Notes: generated by a model not told the origin, from the sequence alone. A DNA stretch of 64,000 nucleotides from Prevotella sp. tc2-28 (GCF_900107705.1 NZ_FNRE01000006.1:124001-188000), one strand, 5' to 3'; positions 1 to 8,953 are shown, counted from the first letter of the stretch. A program made the numbers and translations.

Positions 1-2011
1 AGGTAGCTGCATAGAGCTCATAGCGTGCGTAGTTGGAGATGGCCTGGTTACCGGTCTGTCCCCAAGAGGCACGAATCTTCAGGTCGTCAATCCAGGGCTG
101 CTTCAGGTGCTGTGACACACGGTAACCCAGGGTGACAGCGGGGAACGTACCGTAGCGGTTGTTCTCACCGAATCGGCTCGAACCGTCACGACGGATGGTG
201 AATGAGGCCAGCACGAGGTCTCTGAAGTTATAGTCAATCTTACCGAACAGCGAGACGAGCTTGTAGCCTTCCTCGATACCTGAAGCGCGCTGGGTGCCCG
301 TGGCTGCGTTGGGCCACATATAATTATAGGTCTCGAGGTCGAACATCTCGGCACTGGCACTGAAGTCTACGCGGTTCTGGCTGTAGAGTTCCAGACCAGC
401 CAGCAGGTTGAAGGTGTGTTCTCCGTTCAGCACGAAGTTGTAGTTGGCGGTGTTCGTCCAAGTCCACTTGGTATCGTTGGCCTGTGACACGCTGGTGGCA
501 GGGGTGTTGTTGCTCACCTTGTCCGAACGGAACGAATAGGTCACGTGGTGGATGTTGGCAGCGTCGAAGTCCAGACCGAAGCTGGAACGTACCGTCAGTC
601 CCTTGATGGGGGTCAGGTCGACATAGGCATTACCGAAGATGCGCCATACTTTCAGGGCGTTGTCGCGGTTGTGGTATAACTCGCGCAACGGGTTCTGGCG
701 GTCGCTCATACCACCCACAGGACCTGAGAAGGTGACGCCGTCCTCTTCGTATACGGGCAGTGTCGGTGCCATCTTCAATGCTCCTTCCATGGGGGCTACG
801 TCCACCTGGTCGGTATAGGTCAGTGTCAGGTTCTCGCCGACGCTGACAATCTTGTTAATCTTATAAGTGGTATTGACACGGGCTGAGAAGTTCTCGAACT
901 TGGTGTACTTCAGGATGCCCTGGTTCTTCTTGTAGCCTACGGAAGCCATCACGCTGGAACGCTCGGAGGCATTCGATACGGAGAGGTCGTAGCTCTGCAG
1001 GAAACCGGTTCGTGAGATGGCGTCCAGCCACTCGGTGTCGCTGTACCGCATGGTCTTCGATACGTTCATGTATCCGTTGTAGCGGCCGTTCACGGTGAAG
1101 TTCTCCATCTGACCAGTGGCAGGATTGTAGGCCGAAATGGGCGTACCCTGCGTGGCATGCAGCGTCAGTCCGTAGTTGTTGGCATAGACCTCGGGATCCA
1201 GTCCGTCGTTCATGGCGGCCTGTGCCATGGCGGTGGCATACTCGGCGGAGTTGGACAGCTTCATCATCGACTGCTTGTTATAGAACTGTGCCGTCAGGTT
1301 GGCAGAGAATTCCACCTTCACCTTGTCGCCTTTCTTTCCCTTGCGGGTGGTGATGATGATGACACCGTTGGCAGCGCGCGAACCGTAGATAGACGCCGAG
1401 GCAGCGTCCTTCAGTACCTGCATCGACTCGATATCGTTCATGTTCAGCGAGTTCAGCGTACTGGTGGTAGGCATTCCGTCGATGATGAACAGGGGGTCTT
1501 GCGACGAGTTGATAGAACCAATACCACGAATGCGGACGGTACCGGTGGAGATAGGCGAACCGTCTGAGGTAATCGTCATACCGGGTACCTTACCTTGCAG
1601 GGCTGACATGGGGTCAGTGCTGGCTGCTGTCTTCAGGTCTTTGGTTTGTACTACAGCCACAGAACCGGTGAGGTCGGCCTTACGCTGGGTCTGGTAACCC
1701 ACGACGACCACTTCCGACAGTTCCTTGGCGTTCTCTTCCATCGTCACCTGCATGCCGTCCTTGGCGGGCAACTCTTGGTTCTTGTAACCGATGTAGGAGA
1801 AGACCAGTGTCTTGCCGGCCTGTACCTTGAGTTTGAAGTTACCATCGAAGTCGGTTACCGTACCATTCGAGGTACCCTTCTCCATCACGGTAGCACCGAT
1901 GACCGGGCCCATGGCGTCAGTCACCGTACCTGTCACTTCCTGTTGCGCGTACATTATAGTACACGTCAGAAGCGTCAGGAAACTGAGTAAGAATCTCTTT
2001 GCTTGTTTCAT
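1..2011 (-). CDS. SusC/RagA-family TonB-linked outer membrane protein, C-terminus beyond window
   Basis: Outer-membrane, TonB-dependent glycan or oligosaccharide importer of the SusC/RagA type. About 670 residues are visible and the gene runs off the left edge; the family is usually about 1000 residues. Seen in order: a signal peptide ending near YAQ, a carboxypeptidase-regulatory-like beta domain (GTVTDAMGPVIGATV, FSYIGYKNQELP), the plug domain with the family-typical SEVVVVGYQTQRKADLTGS and ALQGKVPGM, and barrel segments (SVMASVGYKKNQG, GKIDYNFRDLVLASFTIRRD). The start is the ATG at 2011, 45 nt downstream of a TACTTTTG box. A SusD partner would lie outside the window. The hybrid regulator just upstream on the same strand probably controls it. 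The substrate cannot be told from the sequence. Confidence 0.95.
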   Translation of the reverse strand, partial: MKQAKRFLLSFLTLLTCTIMYAQQEVTGTVTDAMGPVIGATVMEKGTSNGTVTDFDGNFKLKVQAGKTLVFSYIGYKNQELPAKDGMQVTMEENAKELSEVVVVGYQTQRKADLTGSVAVVQTKDLKTAASTDPMSALQGKVPGMTITSDGSPISTGTVRIRGIGSINSSQDPLFIIDGMPTTSTLNSLNMNDIESMQVLKDAASASIYGSRAANGVIIITTRKGKKGDKVKVEFSANLTAQFYNKQSMMKLSNSAEYATAMAQAAMNDGLDPEVYANNYGLTLHATQGTPISAYNPATGQMENFTVNGRYNGYMNVSKTMRYSDTEWLDAISRTGFLQSYDLSVSNASERSSVMASVGYKKNQGILKYTKFENFSARVNTTYKINKIVSVGENLTLTYTDQVDVAPMEGALKMAPTLPVYEEDGVTFSGPVGGMSDRQNPLRELYHNRDNALKVWRIFGNAYVDLTPIKGLTVRSSFGLDFDAANIHHVTYSFRSDKVSNNTPATSVSQANDTKWTWTNTANYNFVLNGEHTFNLLAGLELYSQNRVDFSASAEMFDLETYNYMWPNAATGTQRASGIEEGYKLVSLFGKIDYNFRDLVLASFTIRRDGSSRFGENNRYGTFPAVTLGYRVSQHLKQPWIDDLKIRASWGQTGNQAISNYARYELYAAT

Positions 2012-2056
2012 TTGCTTTTACGTTTTTAGTTAATACTTTGCCTCATAAAACTGCTG

Positions 2057-2064
2057 CAAAAGTA
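2057..2064 (-). promoter_or_regulatory. -7 box of the susC promoter
   Basis: Minus-strand TACTTTTG matches the Bacteroidetes -7 consensus TAnnTTTG and lies 45 nt before the susC ATG. No TTTG-type -33 box stands at the expected 19-20 nt upstream, which fits an activator-dependent promoter. Confidence 0.65.
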
Positions 2065-2093
2065 TGTATTAACCGCGCAAAAGCTTAGAAATT

Positions 2094-2122
2094 ATCGTTC
2101 ACGGATTAATAAAAATGTTTCA
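2094..2122 (-). promoter_or_regulatory. Candidate operator: two direct boxes 21 bp apart upstream of susC
   Basis: On the plus strand ATCGTTCA (2094-2101) is followed 21 bp later by ATGTTTCA (2115-2122), with a 13-nt spacer containing ATTAANAAAA. On the transcribed strand this reads as direct TGAAnnAT repeats, two helical turns apart. The proximal box ends 29 nt before the -7 box. The same arrangement and the same distance recur at 20697-20725. Two AraC-type domains bound on one face of the helix would fit; this is inference. Confidence 0.55.
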
Positions 2123-2156
2123 TGTAACATTTCAAAGAGCATCTTTACGATTTGTA

Positions 2157-4334
2157 TTAGACAGCACGGAAATCCATGGGGAGCTTGCCGTATTGCTTCT
2201 TGAAACAGGAGGTGAAATAGCTGGGGGTACCGAAGCCCACCTCATAGGCTATCTCTGCCACCGTCTTCGTCGTGGTGTTCAGCAGCACCTTGCCACGCTC
2301 CAGGCGCATCTGGCGCAACAGTTCGACGGGCGACAGGCCTGTCAGCACCTTCACCTTGCGGTACAGCTGCACGCGGCTGATGCCCAGCAGCTCGCCCAGC
2401 TCGTCCATTTTCAGGTTGGGGTTCGACATGCGTTCCCTGACGACTTCGCGCAATTGGTCTATGAAGAGCTTGTCCTGAGTGGTCATCTGCACCGATTGCT
2501 CGTCCTGCGGCTTACCGTTGAAGATGGTCTGCAACTGCTGGCGACTGCGCAACAGGTTGTCGATACGGCTCATCAGCAGGTCGGCGCGGAAGGGCTTGGT
2601 CAGATAGGCGTCGGCACCGTGCTCGTAGCCTTCCATCTGCTGCGCCTCGGTACTGCGGGCTGTCAGCAGGATGACGGGGATGTGGCTGGTGATGAAGTCT
2701 TCCTTCAGACTCTTGCAGAACGCCAGACCGTCCATCACGGGCATCATGACGTCGGAGATAATCAGGTCGGGCACTTTCTCGCGGGCCAGCTGCAGACCGC
2801 TCTGTCCGTCGGGGGCTTCCAGCACATAGTAGCGGGCGGCCAGCAGGGTGCGCAGGTATCGCCGCATGTCGGCATTGTCGTCGACAATCAGGATGTCGGG
2901 CAGTTCCTCGGTATCTTCCTGTGTCAGCATGTTCAGGTGCTCCTCCTTCACGATGTTGGCTGCCGACTCCTGCAGCTGTTCGACGGTGTCGTCGGCCACG
3001 GTGGTGATGGTGGTGTCCTTGCGGAAGTTCAGCACACCGGTGAGCACACCTTCCATCTGGGTGATGTTACGCTCGGTCATCTCCAGCAGTTCCAGGTTCT
3101 CGCCTGTCAGCACGCGGCGCTGCAGCAACTGGCGTACAGGGCCTGCTATGAGCGTCAACGGGGTCTTCAGCTGGTGACTGGCATTGGTGTAGAACAAGGT
3201 CTGTTCCTTGTTCCATCGCTTCATGCGGCGGTGCGCGCGACGCAGTTGCCGAACGGCCGTCCACGTCAGCACAACGGCTATGATGAGCAGCACGATAGCC
3301 AGTGCACCTGCCCAGATAATCTTCGTCTGCAGGTGGTTCAGTCCGAAATATTCTTCCAGCTTGTCCTGAATGGTCACCAGCTGACTGCCCTGCTCCACCA
3401 GTTCCTGACTGTACAGCGCCACCATCTCCACATTCTCGGGGGTGATCATCATGCCGCGCAGGTCGTTTTCGCGCTCGTAGGGCTTACCCGTCAGGATGTC
3501 CAGGGCCAGTCTGACTATTTTCTCGCCGTGGGTGGGATAGACACACGTACCGGCAAACCAGCCTTTCTGTACGGCCTCGATTCCTTCGTTGGGACCGGGC
3601 AGACCGTCAACACCGATAATCTTCACCTTGTCTTCCAGCTGCGCCTCGGCAACGGCTCGGTGGGCGCCCATCGCCATGAAGTCGCTATGGCAGAACACCA
3701 CATCGGGCACACGGCCTTCCTTGATTTCCTTCAGCAGCGTGGCGCAGGTGTGGTTGTCGTCCCAGTCGCCGATAATGTAGCGGTAGTCCACCTCGGGGTG
3801 GTTACGCATCACTTGCTCAAAGCCGCGATGACGGTCGCGGGCGGGCGAGGTGCTCTGCAGGGCGGCTATCTCCAGTATCGAGCGGCGCTCGGTCTGCATG
3901 GCCAGCAGCAGCGCATAGTTGGCCGACTGCTCGCCCACTGCCACGTTGTTGCCTCCGATGAATGCGGTATAGTCGTCGGTCTCCGCCTTGCGGTCAAACA
4001 GGATGACGGGTATGCCCTTCTGCTTGGTGCGCTTCAGGGCGGGGGCTACCTCGGAATACTCGTTGGGGGCAACGACCAGCAGGTCGATACCGCTGTCGGC
4101 CAGCGAGTCTATCTGCCGGCACTGCACTTCTGAGATGTCATAGCAGTTGATGATTTCCACCTTCACGTCTTGCTGAAACATGTGCTGGGCGGCGAGCATC
4201 TCGTCGTTCACCTTGAATCGCCAGTTGCCTATCGAGCATTGCGACACGGCGATGTGGTAGGTTTTCTCGTCGTTACAGGCGGTCAGCAGCAGCACGGCCA
4301 GCACTACATATAATAATAAGGTGGACTTTTTCAT
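2157..4334 (-). CDS. Hybrid two-component-type regulator: periplasmic binding protein + H-box + receiver + AraC, no ATPase domain
   Basis: Membrane regulator expected to sense a sugar in the periplasm and control the adjacent susC. From the Met at 4334 (725 aa): lipoprotein-like signal (LLTAC), a LacI/RbsB-type periplasmic binding domain at about 25-310 (HIAVSQCSIGNWR, DLLVVAPNE, YPTHGEKIVRLALDIL), a membrane helix at about 338-357, an H-box (NASHQLKTPLTL) near 386, a receiver domain from about 478 with its phospho-acceptor in LIISDVMMPVMDG, and an AraC/XylS domain at about 640-725 (GISRVQLYRKVK, IAYEVGFGTPSYF). Between H-box and receiver only about 80 residues remain, without N, G1 or G2 boxes, so the HATPase domain is missing. 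It probably cannot phosphorylate itself. A TATCTTTG box lies at 4358-4365. The Met 18 codons further upstream is less likely because it lies before the promoter box. Confidence 0.9.
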   Translation of the reverse strand: MKKSTLLLYVVLAVLLLTACNDEKTYHIAVSQCSIGNWRFKVNDEMLAAQHMFQQDVKVEIINCYDISEVQCRQIDSLADSGIDLLVVAPNEYSEVAPALKRTKQKGIPVILFDRKAETDDYTAFIGGNNVAVGEQSANYALLLAMQTERRSILEIAALQSTSPARDRHRGFEQVMRNHPEVDYRYIIGDWDDNHTCATLLKEIKEGRVPDVVFCHSDFMAMGAHRAVAEAQLEDKVKIIGVDGLPGPNEGIEAVQKGWFAGTCVYPTHGEKIVRLALDILTGKPYERENDLRGMMITPENVEMVALYSQELVEQGSQLVTIQDKLEEYFGLNHLQTKIIWAGALAIVLLIIAVVLTWTAVRQLRRAHRRMKRWNKEQTLFYTNASHQLKTPLTLIAGPVRQLLQRRVLTGENLELLEMTERNITQMEGVLTGVLNFRKDTTITTVADDTVEQLQESAANIVKEEHLNMLTQEDTEELPDILIVDDNADMRRYLRTLLAARYYVLEAPDGQSGLQLAREKVPDLIISDVMMPVMDGLAFCKSLKEDFITSHIPVILLTARSTEAQQMEGYEHGADAYLTKPFRADLLMSRIDNLLRSRQQLQTIFNGKPQDEQSVQMTTQDKLFIDQLREVVRERMSNPNLKMDELGELLGISRVQLYRKVKVLTGLSPVELLRQMRLERGKVLLNTTTKTVAEIAYEVGFGTPSYFTSCFKKQYGKLPMDFRAV

Positions 4335-4413
4335 CGCTAGTTTATTTTTTTCAGAGGCAAAGATAGGAAAAAACTGGAACATAACCAAATAATGTCCCAG
4401 TTTTTTGACAATT

Positions 4414-4893
4414 CTACCTGACGGTAAGCCAGACGCCCTCGCCGCGGTCTTTGGCTTCCACGATCTTCTGCTTCAGCTCGTAGAGCCACTTGCGCGACTC
4501 CAGCAGCTGGCCTACCAGTTGGTTGCGCCCGACGAGGATGCAGCCTTGGGTGTCGCTCACGGTGTTGCCCATGTGGATGCGGATGCCGTTGAAATGAGGC
4601 ACTCCGAGCAACAGGGGCAGCCACATCTTGAACTTGGGTGAATGGGTGATGACCACGGCGTAGCGGCCTTCGGGGATGGCAAAGGGCTTCAGCGACTGCA
4701 CCTTCGCCGGCGACCGCATCACGGCGGCTTTCGCCACGGTGGTCTTCATTTCCACCACGGGGGGTTCCAGGGTGTCGCAGAAATAGGTCTTCTGCGTGCC
4801 TGCCAGGTATTCATCGTCTATCCTTTCTGCCACGGAAAGCCTACCTATCGTGTAGGCCTCCCGTTTTGCTATTCGTTCTAATATCAGTTCCAT
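4414..4893 (-). CDS. DUF5675 family protein
   Basis: About 159 residues from the Met at 4893, which directly follows a heptamer repeat array. The C-terminal half carries the DUF5675 signature: a FCDTLEPP segment, [33 protein letters not shown] and [11 protein letters not shown]. Members are found mainly in phages and in Bacteroidetes mobile cassettes; an association with lysis or the cell wall has been suggested for the family but nothing here proves it. It lies last in the minus-strand cassette behind the DUF3987 gene, with 79 bp between them, nearly all tandem repeat. The in-frame extension to 4992 would simply translate the repeats and is not favoured. Confidence 0.75.
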   Translation of the reverse strand: MELILERIAKREAYTIGRLSVAERIDDEYLAGTQKTYFCDTLEPPVVEMKTTVAKAAVMRSPAKVQSLKPFAIPEGRYAVVITHSPKFKMWLPLLLGVPHFNGIRIHMGNTVSDTQGCILVGRNQLVGQLLESRKWLYELKQKIVEAKDRGEGVWLTVR

Positions 4894-4901
4894 TTTCTCT
4901 A

Positions 4902-4971
4902 AACTCTCAACTCTCAACTGTAAACTGTAAACTGTAAACTGTAAACTGTAAACTCTAAACTGTAAACTCTC
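4902..4971. repeat. Ten tandem heptamers filling an operon junction
   Basis: Ten 7-bp units, AACTCTC x2, AACTGTA x5, AACTCTA, AACTGTA and AACTCTC, occupy almost all of the space between the stop of the DUF3987 gene (4973) and the start of the DUF5675 gene (4893). Confidence 0.9.
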
Positions 4972-5004
4972 CTTATTGTGACAAAGTGGCACTGTGGCAC
5001 TTCG
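4971..5004 (-). repeat. 8-bp repeat block with conserved end, forming the tail of the DUF3987 gene
   Basis: On the minus strand the last codons and stop of the DUF3987 gene read as 8-bp units of CACnnTGC type ending CACTTTGT-CACAATAAGG. The same block with the same ending occurs at 17628-17658 and 20434-20475 (plus), and a looser copy at 17750-17780 (minus). Confidence 0.7.
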
Positions 5005-7270
5005 TCCAGTGTTTCGCGTCGGTTTTCTCTATCCAACCGTCGCGGTACCATCGGCTGATGATGTTTCTCAGCGCCGACTCGCCGCAGAAGCCTTGCTTCA
5101 TGGCACGCAGGTCTTCCATGGTGAACGTGGGGGGCAGCTGGTCGAACACGGAGTGGTTGACGGTATACCGCTGTCCTTCGTCCTGTGCCTTGACATACTC
5201 ATTGCGCAGTGCCTCGCCGAAGGTCTTGATTTGCTGGTACAGACAGTAGTCCGCCATCATCACGGCAAAGTCCAGACAGGGCTTCGTCTCGCGATCCTTG
5301 CCCGTCAGCAGGTGGAAGATGACGCCACAGCGGAAACCAATCACCGCCGCACGCTTGCGGTAGACGTCCTTCACGTGGTCTATGTCCTTGGCGGCTTCCA
5401 CGCGCTTGTCCTCTACCCACGCTGCGATGACGTTACGCAGACGGGGCACATCGATGAGTCCACTGCATGCGCGCAGTCGCGTGACGGCCTCCTGGATGCT
5501 GGCCTCGTCGTCGGCAGAACGCTTGCGGAACTTGGGCATCTTGGCGAAGCTGGCGTCGGGCATCTCGGCAACGAGGATACGGCTGGAGAGTCCGTTCTCG
5601 ATGTTGTCCTGACGGAAGCACTTGCGCATGGCACCATTGGTGCCCAGCATCGTCCAGTTGTAGGCTACCCTCACCACGCCCGACTCGGCGGCGTCTGAGT
5701 TGTAGTCTTGTCCCCACTCGCCTCGGTCGAAGCTCAGTCGGTAGATGTCGTACTTCGAGCTCCACGAGCCGGCTCCGTTGGTCTTGCGCAGCGTGTCCAG
5801 CTCTTCGCCAAACGAATAGATGGTGTGCCCCTGCGCGTTCTTGAATCGCTTCAACAGGGTGGAACAGGACACCGTCACGGGTACCACGCGAATCAGCACC
5901 TTGGGGTCTTCGGGGGCTTTCTCGTTGGCCTTGCGACCTTTCTTGCGCTCCTTCCACGCTTCCTCGCGCTGGCGCGCCAGCATGTCCTCGTCGTCGAACT
6001 GGCGTTTCCACACGTCAACGGCATTCTTCACCACACTCTTGTTCGAGGCCTGCTCACCGCGGATAATCGACATCAGTCCCAGGTGGTGCACGTTGCCGTC
6101 GCAATAGGTGGTCTCCACCTGGTCAGCATAGGCAGCAGCTATCGGCAGCACACCACACAGCACCGGCATGTGCATCGACTCCGGCACACCCACCAGACTC
6201 TCCCGAAGACCTATAGGCAGGTTCTTCGGCTGAAAGTGGAAAGCAGACAGCGAAGCATCACCATCACCCCCGTCAAGGCTAAGGTTAACGTTATCGTTAA
6301 CGTTAAGGTTAGCGTTAAGGTTAAGGTTAGCGTTAACGTTCCCGTTCCCGTTAAAAAGATTCAGCGTATTTCGCAGTCTGACGGGGAATCCGTTGAATTC
6401 CGACGCCAGTGCATTTCGGATTTTCTCGCGCTTCTGCTCCAGCGGGAATCCGTCGTAGCAGGGGATCACCTGGTCGAGCCATTCGAAGTTACGGCCGCAG
6501 ATGTGCCGCAGGTCGCACGCCAGCTGGTAGGTCAGCGTGTCGCGGTCGCCTTCGGTAGGTTCATAGCCGTTGTTGTTAACCTGCCAGTATTTCGCGATGA
6601 TCTCCGCGAAGGGGATGCCGTGGTATTCCGCGGGGTATTGGCGGGTGCCGCCGCCGGATTCTCCGGATTTTCCGGATTTTCCGGAGATTCCGGAGATTCC
6701 GGAGATTCCGGGGTTTCCGGAGATTCCGGATATTCCGGTGCCGCCGCCCCCCTCAACCCTAAAAACCTCATCATCCAGGAAAAGCAGCTGCGCCTCCGTC
6801 GTGGTGAAGAACACCCGCGTGATGTCCTTCGCACCCGTGTCATACTCCACGCCCAGCAGGTCGCTCGCCCACTTCAGGTTTTGCTCCTGGCTCAGCGCCG
6901 CCTGTCGGCGGAACACCAGGTGGTAGCCTTTGCCGCGGGCACTCTCCTCCAGCATCAGCAGGCCTAGCTCGTCCTGCTTGCTGAGTATGCGCTGCTTCAC
7001 GCTGGCCATCTCGTCGGGGGCGATGTGGTCGATGTCCATGCCCACCGTCGTACTCATGCGCTTCGAGCCTTTCAGCGTGCCGTCGTCGTTGGGCAGACAG
7101 GAGTAGTTCATCTGCACCAGACTGGTCTTCACCGCCTCGTCGCCCTGTCGGATTCTCGCCACGTTGTCTTGCTGGAAACCGCCGTTGCGCAAACTGATGT
7201 ATTCGGCTCTCGTCAGAACGGGGCGCATCATCTTCACCCCGTTCTGCTTGTAAACGATATGTACACTCAT
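4973..7270 (-). CDS. PrimPol-like (BT4734/VirE-N) + DUF3987 replication-type protein
   Basis: Probable primase-helicase-like protein of a mobile cassette, 765 aa. The N-terminal 170 residues match the BT4734-like/VirE N-terminal family and show an archaeo-eukaryotic-primase-like triad: MDIDH (about 80), [10 protein letters not shown] (about 112) and KDITRVFF (about 149). A DUF3987 region follows, with a degenerate P-loop GEQASNKS. Two low-complexity linkers interrupt it: Gly-Ile-Ser-rich, from nine 9-bp repeats, and Asn-rich, from twelve 6-bp repeats. The C-terminal tail (KCHSATLSQ) is made by an 8-bp repeat. It ends 6 bp before nothing else of note and starts 6 bp after the antirepressor gene, so the two form an operon. 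Family membership is well supported; the enzymatic role is inference. Confidence 0.85.
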   Translation of the reverse strand: MSVHIVYKQNGVKMMRPVLTRAEYISLRNGGFQQDNVARIRQGDEAVKTSLVQMNYSCLPNDDGTLKGSKRMSTTVGMDIDHIAPDEMASVKQRILSKQDELGLLMLEESARGKGYHLVFRRQAALSQEQNLKWASDLLGVEYDTGAKDITRVFFTTTEAQLLFLDDEVFRVEGGGGTGISGISGNPGISGISGISGKSGKSGESGGGTRQYPAEYHGIPFAEIIAKYWQVNNNGYEPTEGDRDTLTYQLACDLRHICGRNFEWLDQVIPCYDGFPLEQKREKIRNALASEFNGFPVRLRNTLNLFNGNGNVNANLNLNANLNVNDNVNLSLDGGDGDASLSAFHFQPKNLPIGLRESLVGVPESMHMPVLCGVLPIAAAYADQVETTYCDGNVHHLGLMSIIRGEQASNKSVVKNAVDVWKRQFDDEDMLARQREEAWKERKKGRKANEKAPEDPKVLIRVVPVTVSCSTLLKRFKNAQGHTIYSFGEELDTLRKTNGAGSWSSKYDIYRLSFDRGEWGQDYNSDAAESGVVRVAYNWTMLGTNGAMRKCFRQDNIENGLSSRILVAEMPDASFAKMPKFRKRSADDEASIQEAVTRLRACSGLIDVPRLRNVIAAWVEDKRVEAAKDIDHVKDVYRKRAAVIGFRCGVIFHLLTGKDRETKPCLDFAVMMADYCLYQQIKTFGEALRNEYVKAQDEGQRYTVNHSVFDQLPPTFTMEDLRAMKQGFCGESALRNIISRWYRDGWIEKTDAKHWTKCHSATLSQ
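6281..6352. repeat. Twelve in-frame hexamer repeats inside the DUF3987 gene
   Basis: Units of nnnGTT type (AAGGTT, AACGTT, AGCGTT, CCCGTT) run twelve times on the plus strand and encode an alternating Asn-x linker on the minus strand. The CCCGTT units are the complement of the GGGAAC-type units in the HU-like gene at 18484-18525. Confidence 0.9.
6654..6738. repeat. Nine 9-bp CCGGAnnTT repeats inside the DUF3987 gene
   Basis: Nine units of CCGGAnnTT type, read in the coding frame as Ser-Gly-Ile or Ser-Gly-Lys triplets that link the PrimPol-like domain to the rest of the protein. The same 9-bp unit occurs at 9932-9994 and 10709-10780. Confidence 0.95.
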
Positions 7271-7276
7271 GATAGA

Positions 7277-7939
7277 TTAAAGATTAGGGTAACCCAGTTT
7301 TGCATTCAGGAATCGCAGGCCGTTCATGGTCCACGTCATATACGTGCGTACCTTCTTCTCACCCTTCAGCGAGTAGCTGACGTGCGTACGCTGGCGCACC
7401 AGGTCGCGGCCTACGAGGTCGTCGGAGATGTTCCAGCGTCCGTAGCGGCGGTACTGGATGCCCATGTCGCGCAGCACGCAGTTGAAGTCGTAGACCGTCA
7501 TGTTGAACGTCTTGGCCACCTGCGTAGCCGTCAGCGTGTCCTCGGCACCGGCGTTCAGCAGGCGCAGTCCATCGCCGATGATCTCGTCGGCCAGTGCCAG
7601 AATCTTCTTCGGTTCCGGCAGACATCTCACATTAGCCATCTTCCTGCTTACCTCAGCCATCTCCAGTTCCTGCCAGCGCAGCACCAGCTTGGCACGTGCC
7701 TCGTCGTTGAACTTCGTGGCGATGTAGAGGCACTCGGTCTTGGTGAGTTGGTAGCAAGGGCGAAGTTGCCCGTTTGCATCCTTGTAAGCGCCCAATCGAA
7801 AATTCGATGCGGCTATCTTCTTCCATGCTGGCTCCATCTTGCGGATGGCTTCCATGACATGAAAATGTTGTTTACCTGTCAGCTCGGCAATTTCGAGCGA
7901 CGTCATGGTTTGTTGTGTGTTTAATTCGATTGTTTTCAT
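7277..7939 (-). CDS. Phage-type antirepressor, Rha-like N-terminus and KilAC C-terminus
   Basis: DNA-binding regulatory protein of phage type, 220 aa. Residues 10-95 resemble Rha/antirepressor N-domains (SLEIAELTGKQHFHVMEAIR, CYQLTKTECLYIATKF, EARAKLVLRWQELE). Residues 135-220 match the KilA C-terminal/ANT domain (LTATQVAKTFNMTVYDFN, LRDMGIQYRRYGRW, WTMNGLRFLNAKLGY). The domain combination is typical of prophage lysogeny control. It is the first gene of the operon with the DUF3987 gene (6 bp apart), behind a TACCTTTG box at 8078-8085 and a leader of about 140 nt. It marks the cassette as phage- or satellite-derived. Confidence 0.85.
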   Translation of the reverse strand: MKTIELNTQQTMTSLEIAELTGKQHFHVMEAIRKMEPAWKKIAASNFRLGAYKDANGQLRPCYQLTKTECLYIATKFNDEARAKLVLRWQELEMAEVSRKMANVRCLPEPKKILALADEIIGDGLRLLNAGAEDTLTATQVAKTFNMTVYDFNCVLRDMGIQYRRYGRWNISDDLVGRDLVRQRTHVSYSLKGEKKVRTYMTWTMNGLRFLNAKLGYPNL

Positions 7940-8077
7940 TGTTGTGTGTGTTTTAAATGATGAATAAATAATGTTATGTATGTATGTGTGTGTGTTTCAT
8001 GTATCTCGCCGGGCCTACCCCGTGCGGATTGTTGTATCAATATGTCAAAGAGCACCGTCAATCAATTGTTGACGATG

Positions 8078-8085
8078 CAAAGGTA
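8078..8085 (-). promoter_or_regulatory. -7 box, antirepressor/DUF3987 operon
   Basis: Minus-strand TACCTTTG, followed by a GT-rich leader to the ATG at 7939. The 7940-8160 gap holds this box and the terminator of the preceding gene and nothing else recognisable. Confidence 0.55.
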
Positions 8086-8107
8086 CGGCGAATAAAACAC
8101 AAAAAAA

Positions 8108-8132
8108 CCCTACGCAGAGGGTACGCGTAGGG
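8108..8132 (-). terminator. Rho-independent terminator of the 8161-8904 operon
   Basis: Perfect 8-bp stem CCCTACGC/GCGTAGGG with a 9-nt loop. On the minus strand it is followed by seven T, directly downstream of the stop at 8161. Confidence 0.85.
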
Positions 8133-8160
8133 GGTACGGAATAATGTAAGTTGCTGATTA

Positions 8161-8595
8161 TCAGCCTAAAATGTTTTTCAGCCTTTCTTGGAATTCCAAC
8201 GACTTCATCTGGTTAAGGGCGGTGTTGTAGTCACCGCGCATGTTGTTGCGCAGCCACAGCGCCTCAAAGAACTTCCATTTGTTGGCAATATGCAACTTGG
8301 CGGCCAGCACGTTGGCCAGCAGGGCAGCCTCGGTGCGCGTACCCGTGGGCTGATTGTCGGCACCAATCAGTCCGGCTTCCTGCGCACGCTGCCATGGCGC
8401 ACTCGTCGTCAGCGCCTCATACTGCTCCGGCAGTTCCTGCGGCGGTCGTTTGTGGGGTGCTGTCATGACGGGCTGCTGCGTCACCGTAGCCCCTGGCATG
8501 GCAAACACACACCCGGTGATGTCGCCGTTAAACACCTGGCAGTTCGAGCCTGCCTCATAATGATTCACAACGCTTTTTTCATGATTTTCTTCCAT
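8161..8595 (-). CDS. Hypothetical protein with NHYEAGSNCQVFNG motif
   Basis: 144 residues, family not named. The N-terminus carries NHYEAGSNCQVFNGDITG, nearly the same as NHFEAGSTSQVFNDRVMG in the preceding gene, so the two share an ancestral motif. The rest (ALLANVLAAKLHIANKWKFF, LRNNMRGDYNTALNQ) looks alpha-helical with no signal peptide or membrane segment. The start overlaps the end of the upstream gene by 31 bp, which argues for translational coupling. A strong terminator follows. Similar proteins are, from memory, common in Bacteroidales accessory cassettes; no function is known to me. Confidence 0.75.
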   Translation of the reverse strand: MEENHEKSVVNHYEAGSNCQVFNGDITGCVFAMPGATVTQQPVMTAPHKRPPQELPEQYEALTTSAPWQRAQEAGLIGADNQPTGTRTEAALLANVLAAKLHIANKWKFFEALWLRNNMRGDYNTALNQMKSLEFQERLKNILG

Positions 8596-8825
8596 TTCAA
8601 TTGCTCCTTTTTCTTTTTGTAATTTTTCTGTTTCCTGGTGAACTTACCCATCACCCTGTCGTTAAACACCTGCGAAGTGCTGCCCGCCTCGAAGTGGTTG
8701 TGTATCTCCATCGGTATCGACTCGGCTGCCAACTGCCGTTCACACAGATACTGCAACTGTCCGCGCAGTTCGGCAATCTCAGCATCCTTCTGGTAGCACC
8801 ATTCTTCAATCATTCTGATATCCAT
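8565..8825 (-). CDS. Small hypothetical protein with NHFEAGSTSQVFND motif
   Basis: 86 residues: an N-terminal helix (EEWCYQKDAEIAELRGQLQYL) likely to form a coiled coil, the shared motif HFEAGSTSQVFN in the middle, and a very lysine-rich tail that could bind nucleic acid or membrane surface. It overlaps both neighbours: the 32-residue peptide upstream by 20 bp and the next gene downstream by 31 bp. Tight overlap of three small genes suggests a co-translated complex. Not a member of a family I can name. Confidence 0.65.
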   Translation of the reverse strand: MDIRMIEEWCYQKDAEIAELRGQLQYLCERQLAAESIPMEIHNHFEAGSTSQVFNDRVMGKFTRKQKNYKKKKEQLKWKKIMKKAL

Positions 8826-8904
8826 TGCCTGCTCCCATTAGAATGTCACTTACCAGACTGCCAACACTCGCTGCTACCACGAAAAAAAAGAATAATCCTT
8901 CCAT
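8806..8904 (-). CDS. 32-residue hydrophobic peptide
   Basis: Short reading frame starting MEGLFFFFVVAASVGSLVSD and ending GYQND, with a single hydrophobic segment long enough to cross the membrane. It is the first ORF after the TATATTTG box at 8946-8953 and overlaps the next gene by 20 bp in another frame. The A-rich leader before the ATG is typical for this phylum. It may be a real membrane microprotein or a leader that couples translation of the next gene. Confidence 0.45.
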   Translation of the reverse strand: MEGLFFFFVVAASVGSLVSDILMGAGNGYQND

Positions 8905-8945
8905 AATACTTATAGATTTTTAAGTTTAACTTTCGTTTTCGGTGG

Positions 8946-8953
8946 CAAATATA
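8946..8953 (-). promoter_or_regulatory. -7 box of the EAGS-motif operon
   Basis: Minus-strand TATATTTG, 41 nt before the first small ORF (start 8904). Confidence 0.5.

Noticed and set aside
2113..2130. parS-like TGTTTCATGTAACA near the susC promoter
   Set aside because: The centre lacks CACGTG and the two halves are not symmetrical; it is better explained as the distal operator box.
2115..4133. Long plus-strand frame of 672 codons opposite the first regulator
   Set aside because: It mirrors the minus-strand regulator, is His/Gln/Leu-rich as expected for the complement, and has no domain or promoter.
5708..6967. 419-codon plus-strand frame opposite the DUF3987 gene
   Set aside because: Antisense shadow; its repeats are just the complement of the linker repeats.
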